19,690 bases of DNA from Tritrichomonas foetus. Its lineage: Eukaryota > Parabasalia > Tritrichomonadida > Tritrichomonadidae. The notes under the pieces are model-generated. The model ran no database searches. It was not told the DNA's origin and worked only from the letters and a program-made list of their open reading frames with translations. The stretch spans positions 1-19,690 of the forward strand of contig MLAK01001342.1 of the NCBI GenBank assembly GCA_001839685.1. Direction: 5' to 3'. Position numbers and translations under genes: made by a program. Below, piece after piece: positions 1 to 8,542 of the stretch (position 1 is the first letter of the stretch; the number at the start of each line of letters is the position of its first letter).

Positions 1-100
1 TATGTCCTTTGAGGGTGCTTGCATACCGTGGTCCAAGAAGCTCATGGGCTGCTCTTGCTAAATCATCAATTGAAAGAGAGTCAGCATATTTTCTCGTCAT
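1..100 (-). CDS. N-terminal fragment of an unidentified protein, cut by the window edge
   Basis: An open frame starts at the ATG complementary to 98-100 and runs to position 1 without a stop, giving 33 codons. The peptide begins MTRKYADSLSIDDLARAAHE and continues with LLGPRYASTLKGH. Its composition is clearly richer in G+C than the following spacer, and codon use looks like that of a conserved cellular gene, so I take it as the true 5' end of a real gene. It looks helical and soluble with no signal peptide. I do not recognise the family from so short a piece. The nearest initiator-like TCACT on the minus strand (185-189) is about 85 nt upstream, farther than usual, so the transcription start is not assigned. 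Confidence 0.55.
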   Translation of the reverse strand, partial: MTRKYADSLSIDDLARAAHELLGPRYASTLKGH

Positions 101-960
101 CAAAACTAGAGAGAAAAAAATAAAAAATTCTAAACGTACATAAAAAAGTGGGACATACTTTTTTTAGTAAGACACAGTTTTTGAAGTGACTGTATATGGT
201 TAAGAATATCAGAGTTAACTTGTTAGAGACCATGTGGAAAATATTAGAGCATTGAAAATCTGGAATTACCATATTCAAAATCTAAAAAACGAAATAGAAA
301 AAGTGGAAAAATTGAATTCATGTGGAATTCCCATGTGGAATTGAGTACAGCCCCAATTAATTCAATATATCACACAAAAATTAAAGAATATATTGTTTCT
401 GTGCGTGTGATCTTTTTCTAACATATTTCCAAAGGTGTCTCAATTTGTCGATCATTATTTGTTTGTTTTACAACTCAAAAGAAAATGAACCCTAATAAAT
501 GATTTCACTAATTAATGAATGTTTCATATATATATTTGCTCTACAGTCTAATCGTTCACAAATAGAAAATTTCTATAAAAATAAAAAGCTCACATAAAAA
601 CCTCACAAAATTCACAAAATTTTCCAAAAAACTGAAGCTAAAAGTTGATGGGAAATTGTGATCTTGATAAATAGTCGGTATTTCATCGAATTTTATGTTT
701 TATTGATGTATTTTTCCCTAATAATAATAAATATTTTCCATTTTAGATAAGACATCGAGACATAAAATTGAATGTAGAAGGTGATAATAAGACATTTACA
801 TGCCATTCCATATTACTAAATTATATATTATGAATATAAATAGAAATATTTACTAGAAAACATCAGAGAATGTCATTCAATTTTAAATATTGATATTATT
901 GTGAAAACAAAGATGTTTAGTGACATAAGAGAGTATTTAGTCGCATTATAGGGGTGCTAG
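101..960. other. AT-rich spacer, no gene seen
   Basis: The stretch is strongly AT-rich with frequent stops in all six frames. The only open frames are short and low-complexity. A short direct repeat containing catgtggaatt lies at about 320-343. I see no RNA gene, terminator or coding remnant that I can support. Confidence 0.6.
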
Positions 961-964
961 AGTG

Positions 965-1075
965 ATGTGAGGATTGGTATTAGAAGTGATGGGTGGATGA
1001 TATGTAGAAGTGATATGATGATTTGTGTTAGAAGTGATGGATAAATGATATGTTGAAGTGATGGGTTGGTGATGA
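965..1075. repeat. Imperfect 48-nt minisatellite, about two copies
   Basis: The core tagaagtgatgg recurs at 981 and 1029, a 48-nt period, with the flanking bases (gatttgtgttagaag / gattggtattagaag, then gatgatatgt) also repeating imperfectly. Because 48 is divisible by 3, the minus strand can be read as a 16-residue Thr/Ser/His/Asn-rich peptide repeat. That frame has no other sign of being a gene, so this is treated as a tandem DNA repeat. Confidence 0.6.
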
Positions 1076-1138
1076 TAGTATAAATGAAGGATTAATGATA
1101 GAATGAATGTCAATAAATGAATTGTTATTGATACATAA

Positions 1139-1476
1139 ATGAATGAGAAACCAAAGGGAAGGAGAATATCGAACTGGAAAACTATTGAGATCATTGATGA
1201 TAGTGATAACGTAACATCTGTCTCTAGACTGAATTACTTAGGTCGATTAGAGAATAAGTTTCCGAAAACAAAGCCAAGATTAAATTTAATAAGTTATTTT
1301 CAGGGTGAAAATAAGAGAATTGATGAGCAAAAACATATTCTAAGTAGTTATATTTAGAGATTCATGATCATGTAACAGATAAATCATTAAAGATAATTAA
1401 AGAAGATAATGAAATTCGAAAGAAAATTGATCGATATTGTTTTCTGATTCAATATAATCAATTTCATTCGTTATAG
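1139..1476 (+). pseudogene. Unidentified protein fragment, probably frameshifted
   Basis: A 72-codon open frame starts at ATG 1139 (MNEKPKGRRISNWKTIEIID) and ends at TAG 1355-1357. A second, coding-like frame begins at about 1360 (IHDHVTDKSLKIIKEDNEIR) and ends at TAG 1474-1476. Both parts are charged, Lys/Ile/Asp-rich and of similar character. This suggests one gene of over 110 residues broken by a small indel near 1355-1360. No signal peptide, membrane span or known motif is visible, and I do not recognise the family. It abuts, tail to tail, the truncated end of the polymerase pseudogene on the other strand. It could be another gene of the same element or host sequence at the truncation point. 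Confidence 0.4.
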
Positions 1477-4400
1477 TTTCATCTGGAAAATAATAATGAT
1501 AATATTGATTCCAAAATTCTTGATCTTTAATAACATATTTAAATTTTTGATGATAATCTTCGTTAGGATTCCCTGAAACAGCCATATAACAACTATCTGT
1601 ATCAAGTTCTATCAAATGTAATTTATTCATATCAAAACATTTATACATAAAATTATAAATAAAATAAAAATACCAATATTTTGAATTATCAAGAGTAAAG
1701 CTTCTTGTATACATGTATTACATGTAAATACTTTTGGATTATTTTGAACTAAATATGAATCTTCATCAATAATTTGTGTATTCATAAATGAATCAGAAAG
1801 TTGAGCTGTTTATGTTTGATCTCCATTACAAATTTTAATTTTGCTATATTTTTCTAAATTGATATCATCATAGCCATATGAACCATTTAAACTTGTTTTA
1901 TAAAATTGTTCTTGACCTCGATTATGATTAATCATAGATTCTTGTCTTTCATTCATAAAAGTTGTTACTAAATTATTAAAACTTGTATGAGCTGTATAAA
2001 TTGATAAATCTTTAATATCATCAATGATAAAATGACAATAATCAATTAAAAACCATAAATAATAACTACCAAATTGCATAAATTCATCATATGTATCTAA
2101 TAACATTGTTAATTTCCTTGTATATTAATTAACTGGTATATTATGATCTTTCATATAATTATATATTCTCCAAAGTTTTTTTCATTAGTTTTGATATTAA
2201 TATTTTGAAATATAGGAGGAAAATAAATAAAAAATCATTTAAATATGTTTTATCAATATGACCTTTTAATGATAATCAAAATAATTTATTACAATTAGAA
2301 TTATAACGATCATTAGAATTAATTATTGATAAACATTTAGAATAAATTTCTTCATTACGAATACCTTTTTCAATATAACATTCGTATCTCCAAATTAATG
2401 ATCATTACATTTCCTGTATATGGAATAAATGGATGTTTAACTGAAGAAAATGATGATGGATATAATGAAATAAAATAGATTCCACATACATAAGTCATAA
2501 TATTATTTTAATCAATTGAAGCAACAATTTTATCATCAATTATTTTAAATTGATTAATCTTTGTTTCACCTTTAATATTATTTCTATGCATTACATTTGA
2601 TAATCCACCTGTAATTGATTCACGTAAAGAATAATATTCATATTAAATGGAAAGAGTTTTTGGTAAATTATTTTGATCGCAATAACAATTGAAATTAATT
2701 CTTAAACGTGTAATTAAAGGATCATCTCTTGCACGNACAGTATTACAATATGAACAAGCTAATTTACAATTAGATTTTGTATGACCAATTTTATTATCAA
2801 TTCGATCTAAAGTTGGTTTATTTTGTGATGTAAAATGTTCACCACATATATGACAACATGAATATGGATTTAAAAATTCTAAAAACCAATCATAATCTTT
2901 TGTAAATGTTCACGATCTTCAAATTTTAATCTTTTTTGTTTTTCATTAAATTTCATATCTTGTTTCTTATAACATTCACATTTATAAGTAAACAATTCAA
3001 TAGTTGGTTTAAAATTTGTTTGATGATATTTTAATTTATAATTAGTGAATAAATCAAAATCTTTATATGCAAGTGCATATTTAATTTGACTAGCATTTGA
3101 AGATAATGATAAATTACAAAACAAATCAACTCCATATTGAGCATTCAATTTAATAAGATTATTAATTGGTGAAATCATACCTTCTGTATCACATTTAATA
3201 ATTACTTGTTTAAGAATAGTTGGTGTTCCAATTAATCTATTAGTAACATACCATTCTGATNTATTTAAATATTGTTTAAATAAATTCGTTTAAAAATGTG
3301 TAGAATTAAATCCTAACACTGTATCAGTAGTTAATAATGGATCATATTTTGTAATTATTTATTTTATATCATTAAATAATAATTCATCTGGTTATGATGA
3401 CATAATAACATTTGATTCAATAATTTTATAAGCATTATTAAATAACCATTTAATCCATTCATAAATAAATTCTTTATTATCTTTTAATGTAAATGCTTTT
3501 GTTTCAATATTTCCATTATAAATGGTACAGCTAAATGATAATAATTTTAAAAAAAAATTAATAATAGTATATTATGTTGTTGGATATTGATTTAAAACAT
3601 CTTAAACAGTTTCAAATTCATAAATGGTATGATACCGAATTGGTTCATATTGAATTGAATGAACAACACAATATTCCATGAATTTATTTTTTAAAATATG
3701 AGGACAATAAGGTTTTGGAATAGATTTTAATTGAATTTTTTTCTTCATTTTACCATCACAGTTATTAACACGTTTTTCAAATCTTGCAATATGTTTCCAA
3801 TCATTTGTTAATCCTTGAAAACTATTAAAATATTGAAATTAAAGAATTATATCAGAAATATAAATATAATTTTGACATATATACATATGATGAAGAAATG
3901 AATGTAAAGTCGTTTAATTTCATCATTTGTTAATCCTTAATAACTATTAAAATAATTAGCATAATTTTTTGAATGATAATCATAAATTTAATCCTTTATC
4001 TTTCATAATTATAGTGCTTTTTGAAATCGATCTTTATTATTTAATTTCATCTCTGTCATTATTTGTGCAAATAATTCATATGCACATAAATTTGAATCTA
4101 AGTTACCAACAATTATGAATTTAGATTTAATAATTTCATCTGGAATTTTTACTTTCCCACCAATTTTCCTCAATCTAAATACAGTAAATACAACAGATGT
4201 AATAGCAATTAATTTACGTAATGAGTCACCAAAATGAAATTCTATTAAATCAGCTAAAAAGTTTTGAATATATGCAGCATATTGATTAATATCATTCTTG
4301 TTTCGAATAGTTGCTGGAATTTATTTTCATGCTTGATGAAAATTAGTTCAAACATATTCATAATACCATTTTCTTTCATTATTTCGATTATTTATTCCTT

Positions 4401-4997
4401 CTTAATAAATTACTCCAATTGTGAAATCAAGTTTGAATGGTACAAATTATTTATCAAATATTTTATGTAAATATTCAATAATTTGTTCATAAGATGATAT
4501 ATTATTACGATAATATAAATGTAATGGTCTTTTTTATTTTTTAGGGTATCGTCTTCCATTTCATCTTTGTATTTTTTCTTTGATTCTTTCTAAGTTATTC
4601 TAAATTTTCTCATATCTTCTGATTCATTTATCATAATACATTCATCATTTAATGATTTAAATGTACGATTAAATTTAGTTGCACGAATTAATTCATCATT
4701 AATTTCGTCACTAATTACATCATCATCATTGTCATCATCATATTGTTTTTCATTATCAATATCAAGTTCACCTTCTTATGGTATTCGAAGATAATTTTCT
4801 ATTTCTTCGATTGTATTAAAATTATGACCACGTTTCTTAAAATAATGTTTCATGTCTTCAATAATTTCATGTTTGATTCCATCATCATCTAAATCATCCA
4901 ATAATTCTCTCCATTCTTCATATGAATATGATGATTGATAAACTTTATTATATAAATCAACAAGTTGCTCAAATGTTGCTTCATCAAGTCTAGTCAT
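1397..4997 (-). pseudogene. DNA polymerase B, Maverick/Polinton type, decayed and 3'-truncated
   Basis: This is a relic of a protein-primed, family B DNA polymerase of the kind carried by Maverick/Polinton elements, which use it to copy the element. Translated piecewise from the ATG at 4995-4997, the frame shows an acidic N-terminal region and a middle region with KYDPLLTTDTVLGFNSTHF. Next come an HNH-like Cys/His segment (2742-2858) and motif A as GIYFISLYPS (2454-2486, where DFNSLYPS is usual). Motif B is KTSLNGSYGYD (1867-1899) and motif C is IELDTDSCYM (1583-1612). The motif A Asp and Asn are replaced by Tyr and Ile, so catalysis would be lost even without the stops. More than a dozen in-frame stops (for example 4776-4778, 4534-4536, 4348-4350, 4327-4329, 4321-4323, 1810-1812) and frameshifts (near 4555, 2880 and 1700) break it. 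The C-terminal part beyond the FPDE that follows motif C is missing, so the gene is truncated near 1475. Family assignment is firm from motifs B and C. Assignment to Maverick rather than another protein-primed element is inference, since no integrase, ATPase or capsid gene is visible. Confidence 0.85.
2742..2858 (-). other. HNH-like zinc-binding segment inside the polymerase relic
   Basis: The translated segment begins CCHICGEHF, continues PTLDRIDNKIGHTKSNCKL and ends ACSYCN. This gives a CxxC pair, the LDRIDN...GH...N core typical of HNH/endonuclease VII-like folds, and a closing CxxCN. It lies between the exonuclease-side region and motif A of the polymerase. In this copy all Cys and His ligands appear intact, although the surrounding gene is broken. 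Whether the segment cuts DNA or only binds zinc cannot be told from sequence. Confidence 0.6.
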
Positions 4998-5197
4998 TTT
5001 ATATAAGATAAAAATAAAACATCACATTTTAAACTAGCTTTATTTTTGACTTTGTCATATTCTTGTAAAATTTTTTTGATCATCATTTATTTTTCAATGT
5101 CAAACGTTTATTTCTTCACAAATTTTTCAATATTTTACAAAAAATTTGCCAATTTTTATTGAATGAAATTTTTTTTGGTAAAATCATTAATATTTTT

Positions 5198-5578
5198 ATG
5201 ATGCAACAACTTATTACTTTACAAATCGACCCAATTAAAATGAACAAAGTCCTTCATAAACTTAGGACTCGACTTAATATAATATAAGTGAACAAATGTG
5301 GAATGAATATCTAAACAATAGACCTCCATAGAAAAGCGGAAACCATCAATAACTGCTCATTGGAACAAATGCTTTTATTTTATTGAGTATTTAAATTCGA
5401 AGGAACAACACTTGAAAAAGTTAGACAAGATCTTAATAGATGGTTAAGGAACGATCAAATGTTTAATGATGAAAATCCTGAAATAATAAATAATAATATT
5501 ATTCAAAGTCTTTCTCAATTTAATGCTAACAATTCGATTCAATATCCACCACCTATAAATCGACTATATACTCTCTGA
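5198..5578 (+). pseudogene. Remnant of an unidentified gene divergent from the polymerase
   Basis: The plus strand carries coding-like pieces in successive frames. ATG 5198 begins MMQQLITLQIDPIKMNKVLH and then KLRTRLNII before a TAA. A shifted frame then reads SEQMWNEYLNNRPP before a stop. From 5387 a clean 63-codon frame (VFKFEGTTLEKVRQDLNRWL, then RNDQMFNDENPEIINNNIIQ) runs to TGA 5576-5578. The pieces are hydrophilic and helical in appearance. This is best read as one small gene broken by indels and nonsense changes. It starts about 200 nt from the polymerase start in the opposite direction, which fits another gene of the same decayed element. I do not recognise the family. Confidence 0.45.
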
Positions 5579-5906
5579 CATATCCAAAGCATACTAAAAC
5601 AAGTAGTGATATTTAAACTTCGAAATCGGTTGAGAAAAAACATAGAACCTTCTCTATTGCGAATAACTTTAGAGTAGAAGACTAAAAATAATTTTGCTGC
5701 AAATTAAACTCAATGATTTAATCTGTCATTTGCTGAGTTTGGGTTGCATTTTGCAAAGATATGAGGTATGAAATTAAATAGGAATAAGAAATTAATTATA
5801 ACTGAGTTAAGGGTCAACTGTCATATGTTTATATTTATTTTGACCATATACATTCAAATTTTGACCAATTCAAACAAAAGTGATCACATGATAGCTTGAT
5901 ATCATG
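5579..5906. other. AT-rich spacer, no gene seen
   Basis: No open frame with coding character continues here after the TGA at 5576-5578. A short piece just downstream (5580-5680, reading HIQSILKQVVIFKLRNRLRK in one frame) might be a continuation of the upstream relic, but it is too short to claim. No RNA gene or hairpin was noticed. Confidence 0.4.
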
Positions 5907-6032
5907 AATTTCATATTTATTTTCAATTTCATATTTATTTTCTATTTCATATTTATTTTCAATTTCATATTTATTTTCTATTTCATATTTATTTTCAATT
6001 TCATATTTATTTTCTATTTCATATTTATTTTC
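5907..6032. repeat. 18-nt minisatellite, seven exact-length units
   Basis: Seven contiguous 18-nt units fill exactly 126 nt. Two unit types occur, aatttcatatttattttc (A) and tatttcatatttattttc (B), in the order A-A-B-A-B-A-B, so the array has a 36-nt higher-order period. The units differ only at the first base. Read on the minus strand in one frame, both types give the same hexapeptide, ENKYEI, since the varying base is the third position of an Ile codon. That frame has no ATG and stops soon on both sides (TAG near 6069, TAA near 5840), so a minisatellite is the safer call. Confidence 0.9.
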
Positions 6033-6540
6033 AATCGGAAAAAGAAGTAATAATAAAAAATTCCTCGATCCCTAATCATGGGTACAAAATTTTTTTATCA
6101 TTATAATCAATTTTCTGAGAGCAAATTGAGAAGATTAAGATGGGCGGTTTGTATTTATTTCATCATCTCATGTATTGAATAAGATTTACTTTTTGGATAA
6201 ATTGTGATGGGAGTAATATTGATTGAATAGATGACAATCTACTTTTTCCAAAAAAGCCTTTCCACCAATGTAAATTCACTAATATACAGCTTTTTGAGTA
6301 TTTATTCGGACAAAGAGAAGATTTTGAATATATATTTGGTTGAAGAGGTTGCCAATTTTAAAGATCCATTTGGCAAATTATATTCAATAATTGAAAAGTA
6401 GATCATTTTGGAATTAATTTCTATGTGTTGGGCCAGATAAGCATTTATTACAGTCAAAAATTTTTGTTTGTCTTTCTTCAATGTACCTTTTCTGAACACT
6501 TTACTGAGGATTTATTTACGTTTTCTATTAAAGATGACGA
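6033..6540. other. Spacer upstream of the BspA-like relic
   Basis: AT-rich sequence with no supported gene. A plus-strand frame from 6425 (ending 6676) overlaps the start of the LRR frame in another phase. It shows no LRR or signal-peptide character, though it could contain the eroded N-terminus of the BspA-like protein. No convincing Inr-ATG pair was found for the LRR gene. Confidence 0.4.
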
Positions 6541-7922
6541 AAGCAGAGTGAGCTATCGAGAATTCAATGTGTTTCTCGAACTAACCTTGAAATTCCATCA
6601 ACAGTGGAGCACGAGAGTGAAATATATTCTGTTGTCTCAATTGTTCACTCAGCATGTGAATTTTGTTCATCTCTAACAGGCTCCTTAATCATTCCCGATT
6701 CAATTTTGGAGATTCAAGATTATGCATTTTCTGATTGTCGAGGTTTTAATGGAAATTTAATATTATTAAATAATTTAAAAACTATTGGTGAATTTGCATT
6801 TTATTATTGTTCTAATTTTAAAGGATCATTAATTATTCCGAATTCAACTATTTCAATTGGATCAAGTACATTTTACTATTGTCAAGGTTTTAATGGAAAT
6901 TTAATATTATTAAATAATTTAAAAACTATTGGTAGATCTGCATTTCGATCATTTTCTAATTTTAAAGGATCATTAATTATTCCAGATTCTGTTACAACTA
7001 TTGAATCCTCTAGTTTTGAATCATGTTCAGGTTTTAATGGAAATTTAATATTATCAAATTCATTATCAATTATTGGTTCATATTCTTTTTCAAAATGTTC
7101 TAATTTCATAGGTCAATTAATTCTTCCTACAACATTAATTGAAATTTGTGAATATGCATTTAAAGGAGTTGATAAACTCGAGAACATTATTTTCTTATGA
7201 GATACAGAACTCAAATATTCATTTACAGTTTTCAGTATTAATTTTATATATGTTTATCGAAATTATACAAATCCTACATTTTGTGGCCTTCTAATTATAT
7301 TTATTGAAAACAATGATAATTCAGAGGAATCTCTCTTCAGTGAAATAGAAACTATCTCATCTTCATCCTCCCCAACTAAATTAACAACAGAATCACACAA
7401 AAAGTCAAGATGAATATATAACATATTCAAAATCATTGTTATTGTCAAAATCATTTATTTTAACATTTGAAAAAATAATTAGTTATACATTTGAAAATTC
7501 TTTTTTTCATCAAATTTCAGATATTGAACAAGAATCAATTACTTATAGTTATCATGAAGATGAAGAATATCAAAATTCTACAACTATTAAATCATATTCT
7601 CAAACTTATATTCTTTCAAAAACTCATTCTATTCGAAGGCTTATTATTTTTATTGAAACATATTCAATTCTTATTTCTGAAATAGTCATTTTTACAGAAA
7701 TTGAAATTAAAAAACTTTCGGCATAACTTTTAATTGGAATTATTTGTGGCAGTTTTTCTATTATATTTGTTTTTATTTCATTAATTGTTTTTTTAATTCG
7801 ACGAACACATCAAACATCTACATTTGATAGTATAAGTGAATCACTTTCATTTGAACAAATCACACTCAAAAAACATAAATCGATTACTGAAATTAATCCA
7901 TCATTATCGGGGAAACTCTGAT
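6541..7922 (+). pseudogene. BspA-like (TpLRR) surface protein, broken
   Basis: This is a relic of a type I membrane protein of the BspA-like leucine-rich-repeat family, whose members are expanded in trichomonads and thought to mediate adhesion. The first open frame (about 6541-7200) has no in-frame ATG at its head, so the N-terminus and signal peptide are lost. It carries about six TpLRR units of the form FxGsLIIPxSvxxIgxxAFxxCs, for example GSLIIPDSVTTIESSSFESC. A TGA at 7198-7200 interrupts it, but the same frame goes on to the family-like NPTFCG ending and a Ser-rich stretch up to TGA 7411-7413. From 7436 a second frame holds a Ser/Thr/Glu stalk to TAA 7724-7726. Beyond this, still open to TGA 7920-7922, lie a hydrophobic segment (LLIGIICGSFSIIFVFISLI), a stop-transfer VFLIRR and a 40-residue tail. 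At least two stops and one frameshift are therefore needed. Two LRR units share about 49 nt of identical DNA (6740-6789 and 6886-6936), showing recent internal duplication. Confidence 0.8.
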
Positions 7923-8161
7923 AACAACGATTCTGGGTGAAGAATAACTATAAAATACTAGAAATGAAGAAATAAAGAATAACTATAAGATAAACTCTGA
8001 ATCAAAAATCAAATTATAAAGAATGGCCAAATAAATGTATCGTTCGATTTTTCACCAATTCAATGAGATGATTGAAAGATAATTGAAATAATAAAGTAGT
8101 TAAAAAGTGAATAACTTTTCTTTGGTTTATTCTACTATTTTAAATGAAAAAAGATCATTTT
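7923..8161. other. Spacer without gene
   Basis: AT-rich sequence after the BspA-like relic, with stops in every frame and no motif that I recognise. Confidence 0.5.
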
Positions 8162-8200
8162 AATAAAAGTGACATTTTTATTTTTGTGTGATTGAATTCG
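8162..8200 (-). repeat. 39-nt inverted repeat, left copy
   Basis: The 39 bases here are the exact reverse complement of 11746-11784. The core on the minus strand reads cgaattcaatcacac followed by an A/T-rich 24 nt containing atgtcac. Similarity appears to continue weakly outward (aaagatcatttt here, aaagattatttt in the other copy, which has about 9 extra bases), but stops abruptly on the inner side. The pair brackets the two-gene block at 8543-11284. Confidence 0.85.
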
Positions 8201-8542
8201 AAAATTATAATTTTCATCGACGATCATTGATGAAAGTAGCAAACTCATGTGGGTGGTATTTTGATTTGCAATCACTGGATTTGGTGTAAATATGAGAAAA
8301 TTCGAAACGGTCACCTTTTTTATATATGCATTTCTGATTTTGAATCGATTATTCAATGTTTACTTGTTGACGATTTATGGATTTCTAATGCTTGCGAAGA
8401 AAAGTTGTCCAAAATCCCATAAGCTGAGATTTGACTTAAAATTCTTGAAAAGTATCATTGGTGATAAGATGAGATATGTGATCTTCATATGCTTCACAAA
8501 TTCAAAACTCACTTTTCACTTCTGTGATCTTTTTCAAAATTT
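8201..8542. other. 3' flank of the 560-aa gene
   Basis: An open plus-strand frame (8292-8573, 93 codons, very rich in Phe, Leu and Ile) and an overlapping minus-strand frame occur here. Neither has recognisable motifs, and the plus-strand frame runs into the 3' end of the 560-aa gene. I regard both as chance frames. No other feature is supported. Confidence 0.4.

Noticed and set aside
946..1194. 82-aa minus-strand frame with repeated ITSTYH...ITSNTN peptides
   Set aside because: It is the translation of a 48-nt minisatellite, with no promoter, motif or other coding sign.
4264..4470. 68-aa plus-strand frame
   Set aside because: It lies antisense to coding-like polymerase sequence and is hydrophobic by base composition only; a shadow frame.
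1397..4997. Idea that TAA/TAG encode Gln and TGA encodes Trp in this genome, since polymerase stops fit those residues
   Set aside because: The long intact genes end at TAA, TAG and TGA with proper 3' signals, Gln CAA and Trp TGG are used freely, and the relic also has frameshifts and motif A substitutions. Decay explains it better.
5840..6075. Minus-strand hexapeptide-repeat protein (ENKYEI)7
   Set aside because: There is no ATG, and stops close it after about 75 codons; kept only as a minisatellite with a note.
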